Positions 25,017 through 36,175 of a stretch of 64,000 nucleotides of DNA are shown here, piece after piece. The stretch's first letter is position 1. Each line of letters begins with the position of its first letter. Both the position numbers and the translations under genes were made by a program. This DNA is from Ichthyophthirius multifiliis (lineage: Eukaryota > Ciliophora > Oligohymenophorea > Hymenostomatida): NCBI RefSeq assembly GCF_000220395.1, contig NW_004086057.1, forward strand, positions 94,512 to 158,511, read 5' to 3'. The notes beneath the pieces were generated by a model. The model did no database searches. It was given only the letters and a program-made list of their open reading frames with translations, and was not told the origin of the DNA.

Positions 25017-26385
25017 CATAATAGTAATAATAATCATAATAATAATCATAATAATAATAGTCATAATAATAATTATATTTTTAATTATAATAATAATGCT
25101 TTTATATAGAAAAAAGTATTATAATTAATTAGAATGAATAATAAAACAATTCTGAATTTTATTTATAATATTTAAACTCTCCTTAAATTGATATAATAGC
25201 AAATTTTAAAACACTATTTTGTCAAATAAAGGAGAAACATTTAAAAAATAAATGCTAATTCTATCATTCTGAATACGAAGATAAACGTAGATGTCCATAA
25301 AAATACTAATACTCTATAAATAATTGTCAATATTTATAAGAAAACGAAAAAAATAATGTATTAATTTATATAATTGTCCTCAAATACACAATAAAGTAGA
25401 ATAATTATATCATCCTCTTCGATACAAAACAAAGTTTTGCAAATAATAAAATAGTCATTCAAACGAAAGCAAATGTAATTATGGAAATTTTTGTTCTTTT
25501 GCTCATTTTGATGAAGAAATAGTTATTCCTTTAATTCATAAACTTTAAAGAGATAAAACATTTTATATGTATTTTTATAAAACTGTTTGGTGTCCAAATA
25601 TTTCTAAGTAATTTTCATATTTTTTATTTTTTTATATTTATCTCATTAAGTCATGACAGAAGCTAATGTATATATATGCATAATGTACAAGATTATAGAA
25701 GAGATCCTAAATATTATAATTTTTTAGAATCTTAATAGTGTTAGTTTTGGACAAAAGATACCATTTAGAAATATCATGAAGGCAAATGTCCAACTTTAAA
25801 TAACTGTAAAAATTGCCATGGATGGAAAGAATATGATTATCATCCTAAAATTTATAAAACCAAATAATGCACAAAGGAAAACTGCTAATAATAAAGCAAT
25901 TGTAATATGTATCATTCTGAATTAGATAAAAGGTTCAAATTTTTATTTATTTTTTTAATTTAATTATAAGAATTGTTACATAAGAATTGTTAGAATAAGA
26001 ATTGAAATAAGCATTATAAAGCTTGATGAAAATTTCTAAGTATATAAAAAAATAAATTTATAAAAATATTTAATTTAATTAAATTAGTTAAAACTTAAAA
26101 GATATATAATATAATATTTAATAACTAGGATGTCCTATTAATGTATTTTATAATGAAATAGAATTAAAACTAATAGATAATTACAATAATATCAAAATGA
26201 TTGAAAATAAAAATAATAATAATATAAATATTTAAAATGATAATTTTATAGAATAATAAAATAAACTAGTTGTTATAATAAATGATAACTAATATTTAAA
26301 TAACAATTATTACAATTAAATAATTTATGATGAATAAAGTCATATAAAAAATAAAGATAATATAATAAAAAATTAAAATATTGTA

Positions 26386-26430
<45 letters not shown>

Positions 26431-26510
26431 CATAATAACCAAACTAATGATAATAATAATTATTATTATATTAACTAATAAAGTAAAAATAAAATTTTAT
26501 AATATTTATA

Positions 26511-26548
<38 letters not shown>

Positions 26549-27187
26549 ATTTAAATGATAATTATTCTAATTTTTCTGGAATACTAAATAATAATTATTA
26601 TCAAAATGGATAATTTTTAACAATAAATGGAAATAAAGATTATCTTTCTAATCAGTATTTTAAAAACAACAATTTTTTTTAATAATAACTATTTAATAAT
26701 TTCGATATTTAAAATAATTTATAATTATGTTAAAATAGTAGTTAATGTTATTTATATAACAAGGATTAATAATTACCTTTAAAATATTTTAATTATGAAT
26801 AACCAAATTAATAATATATAAATTTTAATGACAAATATTTCAATAATTTAAATATAATTTAAGATAATTTTTAAAAAAAAACTTTAATAAACCTTTTTTA
26901 TTTTAATAACTTTAATTTTAAAATTAAAAATAAATTTTAAATATATTATAAAACTTAGGATATTCAGAAGATAAAGTTAATAATTTAAATTTATAATCAA
27001 TAAACTAAATTACGTAACTAAATGAATAAGAAAAGAAAACTTTAAAAAGAATATTAAATGAAGATGATGAAGAAGATTTAATTTTTCAAGAAATTAATAC
27101 TTAAATAAATGGTAAAAATTAATTTTTGTTAACAAAATATATTAATAAATAGGAATTAATTTAGGAAAAGAAATAAGAAAACAATGA
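24960..27187 (+). CDS. Unkempt-like tandem CCCH zinc-finger protein, Asn-rich (frame changes)
   Basis: The start is ATG 24960 (an in-frame ATG also lies at 24906). An Asn/His-rich run leads into CCCH fingers: LFCQIKEKHLKNKCQFYHSE, then CINLYNCPQIHN, YKTKFCKQQNSHSNESKC with NYGNFCSFAH, SQCIYMH and YKTKQCTKENCQQQSNC. The HP-x-x-YKT-x-[FQ]-C words are those of Unkempt/plant TZF proteins, which bind mRNA. Introns: 25608-25650 (43 bp), 25933-25970 (38 bp), 26483-26548 (66 bp) and 27112-27152 (41 bp); TGA 27185-27187. The frame changes at A-runs 25110-25115 (or a 17-bp intron at 25116-25132), 25347-25353 and 26873-26881; each needs one extra A. The second lies between two halves of one zinc finger. 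Poly-Asn occurs again at 26391-26430. Confidence 0.8.
24981..25072 (+). repeat. (AAT)n-rich tract, poly-Asn/His
   Basis: Trinucleotide tract coding for Asn with interspersed His and Ser at the N-terminus of the CCCH protein. Confidence 0.85.
26391..26430 (+). repeat. (AAT)n tract, poly-Asn
   Basis: About 13 AAT units in frame inside the CCCH gene. Confidence 0.85.
26508..26543 (+). repeat. (TA)n tract inside an intron
   Basis: TA run lying within the predicted intron 26483-26548 of the CCCH gene. Confidence 0.8.
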
Positions 27188-28346
27188 TATTCAATATTAC
27201 AAATTTTCCATATAAAAAAAATATTATATATTATATTAAAAAAAAATATTTATTATATTTATTTATATATAATTTTATTATTATTGTAATTATATCTTTA
27301 TATTTATTTTCATTTTTGTAATTTAAAACATTTTAAATAAAATCTATTATTTTTTTATTTAATTTAAAATAAATATAAATATTTTAATTATATTTTTTAA
27401 TATAAAATTATTTATTTATAAAATAAAAAAATTATCAATACAATATTTATTTTATTAATTATATTATATTTTAACAAAAATTTTTAATTTATAAATTATT
27501 TTATTTTATAATTAAAATTTTATTTTGATTCATTTTATAAATTGAGTTATTAATTTTTAGTCTTTTATTAAATTGATTTTTTATTATGAAATATTTTATT
27601 ATATAGTTTTCTTTTTATATTAATTGCATCTATTAAATATATAATTTAAATGCATATTGCTAAAAATAACATTTATAATTTTTATTAATACTAACTATTA
27701 ACTCAAGAACTTTAATCTTTGTTGTAAAAAAAATAAATAAAAAGGTTAAATATTTATTTATTTATTTAAACATTTTTTTTCTTTTTATATTAACTCTTAA
27801 AATAATTAATAATTTTATATTTTTAATTATAAGAAACAAAATCAAGAAAATAATTATTTTAAACCTATTATAACTGCATTTATTAAATAATAATATAAAA
27901 TTATAAATTTTAAAAATTTGAGATTAAAGTAAAAATAAGATATGACTAACGAAAAAGATTACTTACTATTGTGTATTTTTTACAAATTTCATTAATTATT
28001 TAAATAATATAATTTTATTGTTTACCTCTTGATTAATTTCTAATATTAATCTTGTAAGATTTTATAAAAACACTTTTTTTAGTTTTTATTTTTAAATTAA
28101 ATCATAAAAATAAAGTAGAGTATAAACATCAAAAAGAAAAGAAAAATTGATATAATGTAAATATTAATTTTTTTTCATAAAATATAAGTAGAATTTATAC
28201 TTGAATAATTAATTACTTTATTATTTATTTATTTTTATAATTAAATTTTGTCATTTTAATTTTATTAATAATTTTTTTTTCTTATATTTTATTTTAAAAT
28301 AAAAATAATAAATATTACATATAAATTAAACTATTCATTAAAAAAA
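27188..28346. other. spacer, possible 5' extension of the channel gene
   Basis: Mostly A/T-rich spacer. From ATG 27942 (MTNEKDYLLL) a frame is open and in phase with the channel start at 28347, so a longer N-terminus or an upstream exon cannot be excluded. The sequence from about 28150 looks like spacer. Confidence 0.5.
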
Positions 28347-30461
28347 ATGATTGAGGAAAATCAAGAAAAAATATAATTATTTAGTATATTTAATTAAACT
28401 AAATTTAAAAATTTTTATTTATAAAATAATAACTAATTAATGCTTTTAACTTGGTTTATTCTAATAATAATATAATGGAATTCTTTGCATGTAACTCTTT
28501 AAATATCTTAAGAAAGTTAAATAATATTTTATATTTTTGGAGTTTTTATGGAATTAACGATTTCTTTAATATTTACACATGATTTATATTTTCACTATAA
28601 GAATAAAGTTCCATTATATTCTTTCATATATTTTGGCCTTGATTTTATTTGTGGCCCTTTATCTTTTTTACTTGATATATCAAGCCTTATTATATATTAA
28701 AAACTAAATATTTTTAGTGTAATATTTAGGACATTAAAATGTTTGAGCTTATTAGAATCTAGAAACTTATTTGCGAAATTAAAAATTATTATTCCATAAG
28801 TAAAGGATATGTTTATGTGTTTATTTTGCCTTTTTTATTTCTTCACTTATGTTAGTAATTATTTATACGGAGACCTTTTTTAAGATAAGCTTTATTTTAA
28901 TAATATTGGATTTAGTTTCCTTACAATGCTTTAAATTCTTACCCTTGATGGTTGGGGATAGATAGGAAGAGAAATTTTAAAAGAAATGAATGTTTTCGCT
29001 GCTTTTTATTTAATTTTTTATGTTTTTATAATGTCTTATTTCTTCATGAATATTATTATTGGTAATATATTAGAAGTTTTAAGAAAAATAGAGGAAACAA
29101 ATGATAACCAATTGAATTAATAAATTAATAATTGCAATAAATAAAAAGAAGAAGACATCAATTAAAATAGCAAGATATAAATTTACTAATAATGCGATAA
29201 TTAATAAGAAGATGCATATTAGAATAATCAATAAGAAAATATAGAATAGTTTAATTAATAGTAAATTTAATAAAATTAAAATAATAACTAATAATAATAA
29301 TAAATTAATTTATACGAAAATAATAATATTTAAAATGATTTTGATAAGAATGATTAATAAATATAAATACATTTAAATAATTAATAATAATTAGATAATA
29401 AAGATAACAGCAATTAAGAAAATAAACTTATTTACGACAACTTATGCTTTGGGTTTTATTATTAAAGAATATTAACTGTTTCTTATTTTTTTATTATTTT
29501 AATTTCTATATTAAATAATTAAGTATCATCTATAAATTCTGTTTTTGGAATTGTAGTACACATTTTAATAAGCCTAATTTATACGATTCATACTGGTTCT
29601 ATTTATTATTTTGAAAGTCATCTGTTTTAATTAGAAAAAAAGCATTATTGGATGATATTTATACATATAATAAGTGGTCCAGTATCTCTTCTTTTTGACA
29701 TCATAACACTCTCAATTAATGGAAGTATAGGAATAGGTGGAATTATGAAACTTTTTAAAATATTTACAATAACTAGAAATACCATTATGGGTGCAATTGT
29801 GGTATTTCCTATACTTTTCCCTGCTTTTTTAGGATTGGTGAGTATAATTTGTGTAATATCTATGTGGGCTTTAAGTAATTTGAGAGACATTCATGATTAT
29901 TGGACAAATCTAAGTAATAGCTTATATACATTTGTTTAAATTTTAACTTTGGATGATTGGTGTAACAAAATAATTAAAACTTTACTTGAAGAGAATAAAT
30001 ATTGGACTCCAATAATATTTATTGGGTTTATTTTTATTGCGAATTATTTCTTTTTAAATATTATGGTTGCCTTTTCTTGTGAAAATTTTTAGGAAATTTC
30101 AAGCGAAGAATATGTAATGGGAAAATAAAATAAAAATTCTTCGGGATTTTTCGAAGGAGAATTTTAAAAAAAATATGTTCATTCAATTTCAGAGCTTCAA
30201 AATGATGTTTCAAATTTAAACAATAAATATATATTATAAAATTTTGTTGAGAAAATTAATCAATTGGGAGATGAAAAAAATATTTCTAATGATGAAAAAT
30301 TATGCATTGATTAGTTAATTTAACTTAAAAAATAAGTAGATTTTACAGAAGGTTTATAATTTAATGTTTAATTTTTATTTTAAGGAAAGAATATCAAAGT
30401 TGTTTCTAGTGATTTAAAGAATATTACTTTTGATTTATTTTAACCTTAGACTTTACATTGA
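28347..30461 (+). CDS. two-repeat cation channel, CatSper/Ca-channel-type pore
   Basis: Single exon, 705 codons, 704 residues. Two homologous six-helix repeats are separated by a Gln/Asn-rich linker (about residues 255-365). Each has a pore loop followed by a last helix: TMLQILTLDGW near residue 200 and TFVQILTLDDW near 535. The T-x-[DE]-x-W filter is that of CatSper and voltage-gated Ca/Na channels. S6 helices read YVFIMSYFFMNIIIG and GFIFIANYFFLNIMVA, ending in the conserved N-I-[IM]-[IV]. The S4-like helices (VIFRTLKCLSLLESR; GGIMKLFKIFTITR) lack regular Arg every third residue, so voltage sensing looks weak or absent. As in two-pore channels, two such chains would form one pore. A C-terminal coiled coil follows. 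Role inferred: ciliary or plasma-membrane calcium entry. Confidence 0.85.
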
Positions 30462-30469
30462 ATTATCTT

Positions 30470-30507
30470 ATATAATATAATAATATAATATAATATAATA
30501 TAATATG
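30470..30507 (+). repeat. (TAATA)n pentanucleotide repeat
   Basis: About seven copies of TAATA directly after the stop codon of the channel gene; the only pentamer repeat noticed in the window. Confidence 0.85.
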
Positions 30508-30765
30508 TAACTTATCAATATTTCCTATGTAATGTTGATAATAGTATAAATTAATTTTTTTTTTATTTAAAATTTTGTATTTGATCTAGAATTTAACTTT
30601 ATATATTTACTTTAAAATAAGAATAAATTTATTTATAAATTTTTGATATTTAATTTACTATTAAAAATATATTTTAATTTTATTATAAAACTATTATTTT
30701 AAAGTTATAGTATTTATTTTAGTCTTATAAAATTAGATTATTATATAGAATTTATTTAAATTATA

Positions 30766-31194
30766 ATGACTAAATAAAAAATAATTAAATATAAATTGCA
30801 AAAAAACACAAAATAAAATTTGTTCCTGTAATTAGGGTAATTAAATAATTAATATTTAGTAAGTTATGTGATATAAAAAGTATTTAAATATAATCCATAT
30901 AGTTTAATTATATTATATATTTATTAATATAAAGATTAGCACATCTAAAATGAATTAAAGAATAAATATTTTTATATAACAAATCACTTTTAATGTAATG
31001 AATTTATAAAAATAAAAAAAAACTAGCAATTTTCTAATATAGCAAATATTTTAAAAATAGATATCTATAAAAATATTGAAAAAGTTAAAACTGAAATCGA
31101 TTATAGATATGTAAAGTAGTAATAATATAAATTAATAATATAGAAGTGGTACAAATGCGATTTTGTTATGTTTTAAAAAAATTGTAAACAGTGA
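30766..31194 (+). CDS. hypothetical protein, small and intronless
   Basis: ATG 30766 to TGA 31192-31194, 142 residues. Composition is more protein-like than the spacer: it includes LFLQLGQLNNQYLVSYVIQK, YFYITNHFQCNEFIKIKK and a C-terminus IIQKWYKCDFVMF with Trp and Cys. The N-terminus is basic (MTKQKIIKYKLQK). A mitochondrial ribosomal or other short basic protein would fit, but no family motif was recognised. Chance cannot be excluded in a genome where TGA is rare. Confidence 0.4.
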
Positions 31195-31447
31195 TTAAGA
31201 AACTTCAATTATGAGTTTTTTATATATATTTATAAAATCAATTATTCCCTGTTTAATTTTTTTAAATAGTTTATTTTTCTTATTATTTACATATTTACAT
31301 ATAAAGCATAACTAAGTATTTTGAATATAAATAAATTAATAAAATTCTTGATAAATTTTAACATTAATAAAAATATTATATAAGGCTTGTCTATTAAGAA
31401 ATACATTCAAATTAAATATATTAAAATAGTCATATATTTTTTTTAAT
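31195..31447. other. convergent spacer
   Basis: Between the small + ORF and acpS (-). Nothing seen. Confidence 0.6.
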
Positions 31448-31882
31448 TCAATAAGTTAAAACTACAAAAGCTATTGAATAATCTTCTTCATGAGATATTG
31501 AAACTTAAATATCTTTAATTTACATTTCTTGGTATATAATTTTATAATTTGTATCAATTAATTTAACAATTGGCCTTTCATTATCTTTTTCTAGATATAT
31601 ATGGTTAAATATTAAATCTTTTCTTCCACTTGCTTTTACTAAAGATTCTTTATATGCCCATCTATATTTTAGTTTAAAATAATATTAACATTTTTAATAA
31701 ACTAAATACCTTGAGGCTAGATATCTTACTTACATCTAAATATCTGTTTTATTATTAAATTCATCTATTTCAATTTAATGCAGTACTTTATTTAAAAATC
31801 TCTATTTAATAGATGCTTATATTATTCTTTAAATTCTGATATTTTTTACAATGTCTGTTCCTATACCATATATGCCTTTCAT
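31448..31882 (-). CDS. acpS: holo-[acyl-carrier-protein] synthase (4'-phosphopantetheinyl transferase)
   Basis: Exons 31882-31710 and 31661-31448, with a 48-bp intron (31662-31709); 387 nt spliced, 128 residues, the AcpS size. The N-terminus reads MKGIYGIGTDIVKNIRI; GIGTDIV with its Asp is the first metal/CoA motif. The intron splits the second motif: splicing restores RYLASRWAYKESLVKA, matching the family's F-x-x-[KR]-E-A-[LV]-x-K-[AS], with Trp-Ala in place of Phe-Ala. VSISHEEDYSIAFVV is the conserved S-[IL]-[ST]-H-x-x-x-x-A core strand near the end. The enzyme moves phosphopantetheine from CoA onto acyl carrier protein; in a ciliate this is probably the mitochondrial ACP. The start is the ATG four codons before the GIGTD motif. 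Confidence 0.92.
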
Positions 31883-32221
31883 TAATATATTCTTAGTTAA
31901 TTTTGATATAATAAAAATATTTTTGTATTTTTTTATAATAAATACCAAAAAAATAAATTAAAATTAAATAATAATATTAAATTAATATTTCTTGAAATAT
32001 AAAAAACGTATGCATAAATTAAAAATAATTTAAAAAATACAAATAAAATAAAGTAACATTTTTTTTTCACTTTAGTTATTAAATAATAAAGGATTATTTT
32101 ATTCACAAATAATTTGTTAAAAAGTGTCAATAAATAATTAATTTTATATTTTATAATCTAAATTACTATTAAAAACCAAATATAAAGAGTTTATTAAAAA
32201 TTAAATATGTATATATAATAA
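31883..32221. other. non-coding spacer
   Basis: Upstream of acpS. A/T-rich with no gene seen. Confidence 0.6.
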
Positions 32222-32860
32222 ATGTATAATAATCAAATAACTTTTATGAAGATAGTATTAAGTGTAATAAATTCAAATTTATCATAAATAAAAAAAAAAT
32301 ATTAAATAAAAGAAATAAACTATAACAGTAAATAAATTTAATTATATTTTATAACAAAATAAATAATTTAATAATAATAAAACTATACTTTAATGATAAT
32401 AAAGTCATAATAAAAATATTAAAAACAAAATTAAATAAAATGTTAATTATTATAATACTAATTATGCTAAAAGTAGATATTTTTCTAATAATAAAGTAAA
32501 TATGTATTATCTATTATTTAAAGTAGTATTTTTTCTAACATTGGCATAAATATACTTGAATAATAAAATATTTAGTATAAAATATAAAAAAATAATTAAT
32601 AAAATAAATAAATTCAATATTTTTAGTTAAAAAATTATAAAAATAATATTATTTAAGATGATATTATAAAAAAAATATTATATGATTAAATGAAAATTAT
32701 TAAGTTTGATAAAAGCTTATTATTTAACTCTTAAAATGAAACATTCATTCCTATTAATATAATGCTTATTAAAAAAGAAATAAACGAAAAAAAAATTTTC
32801 CTAAAAAAGCACAAAATTAAAAATATTATATAATTTAAGATTAAAAAAGTATAATTTATT
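32222..32860 (+). CDS. possible hypothetical protein, 3' end uncertain
   Basis: From ATG 32222 the ciliate-code frame stays open to TGA 33143-33145, 308 codons. The part up to about 32860 has protein-like sequence (IKKILYDQMKIIKFDKSLLF, then NETFIPINIMLIKKEINEKK). Beyond this the composition is spacer-like and overlaps the end of the opposite-strand coiled-coil gene, so the true end is probably earlier, through an unseen intron or an indel. Rich in Gln, Lys, Ile; no family recognised. A chance open frame remains possible. Confidence 0.3.
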
Positions 32861-33067
32861 TAATTAATTTTAATATTTACATATTTTTATTTTTATATTT
32901 ATTCTATAAAGATATGTTTTTATAATATATTAAAAACAAAATAATTTTAAAAATAATATTTTTTGTTTAAAAATAAATAAAAATTAAATATTAGAAATAT
33001 TAATTATTTTTTTAAAATAAATTATTTATTATCTTAATTTTATATATTTCTTTTTAATAAAAAGACA

Positions 33068-36000
33068 TCAATCTTTCAATAATTCCAAAGCTTATTTAAT
33101 TAGAACAAAGTTTTAATCATTTTCATTTTTCATTTAAATAAATGACTTTCCTAATTTATTATAATAATCGTAATATTAATTATCTATATTAATGTTACTA
33201 TCCTATTGACTTTTTTATTCATTATTTTATTGAATTTCCTAAATTTATTAATTAAGCATTATTTTTAATTAGTTTTGTGCATTTTCTTGTTCTTATTGAA
33301 TTATTTTTTTTTAAGAATTTTTTTCTTATTAGAAAATTTCTTTTTCATTTTAAATTTATTAAATTTTCTGGCAAAGTTCTTAATTTTATTATTAAATTTT
33401 AGCTTCTGAAAATTCGATTTCTTATTATTTCAATTATTATTATTTTTTTATTTTTTTATATTTTTCTTTTTTTTCATTTAAAATTTTTTCTTTTTATTCT
33501 AAATCTGCAGATTTTTATAACAAAATTTAATTTTTTTTGTTTAATTCTTAAGCTTAAATTTAATTAGTTTATTCTTAAAAAGACAATTTTTAAATTTATG
33601 TGTTTAACTCCTCCTTTTATTTTTTTAACCCTTCTTTTATTTTTTCTAGATTTCCAAAATCTAAATTAATTTTTTCTTATTATTATTTAATAATTTATTA
33701 AAGTTCATTTAGTTATGCTTCCTTTTTTTTAAATTCATCTTCTTGAAAAGCTTTTTATTATTTTAATTTTTCGTTTTTTTATTATGTTTCTTTTTATTCT
33801 TTTTCTCTTTCTAAAAGTATTTGTTTTTTTATTCTATATTTTCTTATAAAAAAAGCTATTTTTTTAAAAAAAATCATCTGTTTCTAAACTTAAAGTTTAG
33901 TATTGCTTTTTTAATTCTTCTTTTTCTGTTTCGATTTCCTATTAAAGCTATTATATATTTATCACATTTTATTGCGCTTAAGCTTTTTCTTTTATCATTT
34001 CTTATTCAAATATAAACTTTTGGTTTTTTAATTATTCTTCTAATTTTATTAAATCATCTTCTCTTTATTATATTCTGGAAATCAAATTTTATTCCTAAAA
34101 TTCTATTTATTATTACTTTTTTTATTTTAATTTTAAAATTCTTATTATTATTCTAATATTTTTTTGAATTAGTTTCAAACTCAATCATCTTTTGATTATT
34201 TTCCTTTTCTTTTAAGGCCAAAAAAGATTCTTATTATTACAATTATTATTCTTTTTTAAATAAAATTTCTTCTCTGTTTTTAATATAATTTTCTTTGGCT
34301 AAAATTTCCTCCTTTAAACGATTTAAATCTTAGATTTGTTACTTTGTTTCAATAAATTATTATTATTATTCTATATTTTAATTATTAAGTTATTTATTTT
34401 CAAAATCTTATAAGTATTATTTTAAAACTAAAATGTTTTATTATTCATTTTCGTATATTTTTTTTTTCAAATTTTGAATCTCCACTTCTTTTGAATTATT
34501 TTCTTATGTCAAAACTATTATTTATTATTAATTTTGAGCAATTAAATCTTCTTTTTCGGAAATTAAAATTTCTAGTTTTATAGTTTTTATTTTTTCTATT
34601 TCTAATTCAGCTTAAGCTTTTTGCTTATTTTATTTTGATTCTTCTATTTTTATATTTAAGCTTTTTAATTACGAATCTTAGTTTTGTATTTTATTTTCAA
34701 AAAATTCTTTTTCCTTTTTAAATTTTTCTTCGATTTCCATATATTATATTTTTTAATTTTAATATTCATTAATCTTAATATTAAAGTTTTTTATTTATTC
34801 TTAAATATCATTTTCTCTTTTTTAAATTTTTTTTCCTTATCATTTATTATATCTAATTATTATTAAAACTCTTAGTCATTAAGTTATTATTTTTTATTCT
34901 TATCTTCTTTAAATTTATCTTCTTATTTTTTTATAATTTCTTCTTTTTATTTTAATTATAATCTTAATTCATTATCATTTTTTTCTAACTATAAAATTTA
35001 TTTATTTTATTATGAGATTATTTATTTTGCTTTTTCTATATTACTTTAATTTTTTTATTATTAAATATTTTAATTATTTTAATTTTTTAAATCTTTTATT
35101 TCATTTTCCAATTAGTTTATTTTTTATCTTAGCTATTCTACAGTACTCTAATTGTTCCCTATATTTAAGTATTTCTATGATTAAGAATAAAAAGACTCAA
35201 ATTCATTAACCTAAACATTTCCTTTTGAATTTTCTAGTGTAATTGCTTCTTTTATTTCTTATTAATTTGCAGTAATTGTGGAAGTAAATTCAGCTATTTA
35301 TTGTCTATTATTTTGAGGAATTTATTGTTTTTTTTATTATATTTGTGAAGCATTTAACAAAGAGTCGTATTTTTATTTATATTCTTGAATTTCTTTTTTA
35401 AGATTTTAAATACTAAGATTTGCTTGGTTTTTCAATTTTTATTCATTTTAATAATAGAGTCTTGAATTTTCTTAAATTTAGATTTATAATTTTTCTAATT
35501 CTTACTTTTTTTAGTTAAACTCTATTTCTTTTTATTGTATTACAAATTAAAATTAGCCTATTTAATTTTCAGAGAATTATAACTTTGACATTAATTCTTC
35601 ATTTTATTTCTAAAATTAGTTCGCTTTTTCTAAATCTGATTTAAGAATTTGAATTTATAGAGTATTCATTTCATGCTCATTTTAAAATTTTTAAATTTCA
35701 CTTTGCATTACTTGTATTTCTTACAATAGTCTATTATTTTCTTCTTCTAAGCTTAATTATAGTGCAGTTTAAAATTAATTTTCATTTGTTTCTTAAACTA
35801 TTTACGATGCATTTGAACTTTATGATATGAAAATATATTTTCATTTTAAATCATAAAAAAATAATTTACTTTGATAAATAATTTACTGAATATTAATAGT
35901 TTTTAAAATTCTTTTCATTGAATTTTTTTAATAAGTCATAGGAATATGTTTCTCTTAAAATAACTTCATTTAATTAATCATTAATTCCGTATTTTGTCAT
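33068..36000 (-). CDS. long coiled-coil protein (frame changes)
   Basis: ATG at 36000; intron 35818-35869 (52 bp); stop 33068-33070. The body is about 900 residues of almost continuous coiled coil rich in Gln, Glu, Lys and Asn, for example QLSLEEENNRLLQEIQVMQ, QLENEIKDLKNQ and LEKNDNELRLQLKQKEEIIK. The C-terminal tail is non-coil: DSNINIDNQYYDYYNKLGKS and ALELLKD. The N-terminus has a short folded-looking segment (KYGINDQLNEVILRETYSYD). The frame slips at the T-run 34827-34834 (one A short on the coding strand) and at least once more near 33850. Such proteins build ciliate basal-body, rootlet or Golgi scaffolds; the family was not identified. Its ATG overlaps the TGA of the open frame of the FYVE-TBC gene. 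Confidence 0.65.
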
Positions 36001-36175
36001 ATTATTTATATTGAGTAAACATATTGTTAGAATATATTTTTCTATAACTTTGAACTTTAATTTTATTTTTTATTAAAAAAATAAAATTTATATTTATATT
36101 TTACGTCATTTTCTTATATTAATTCATTTAATATATATTAACATACTACAAAATTTAATTAATTGACAAATAAGT

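Noticed and set aside
24873-25064. Minus-strand Ile/Met-rich ORF
   Set aside because: It is the reverse complement of the (AAT)n poly-Asn tract of the CCCH gene.
25116-25132. A 17-bp intron in the CCCH gene
   Set aside because: It fits the frame, but it is far shorter than the other introns here; a missing A in 25110-25115 explains the change equally well and matches the pattern elsewhere.
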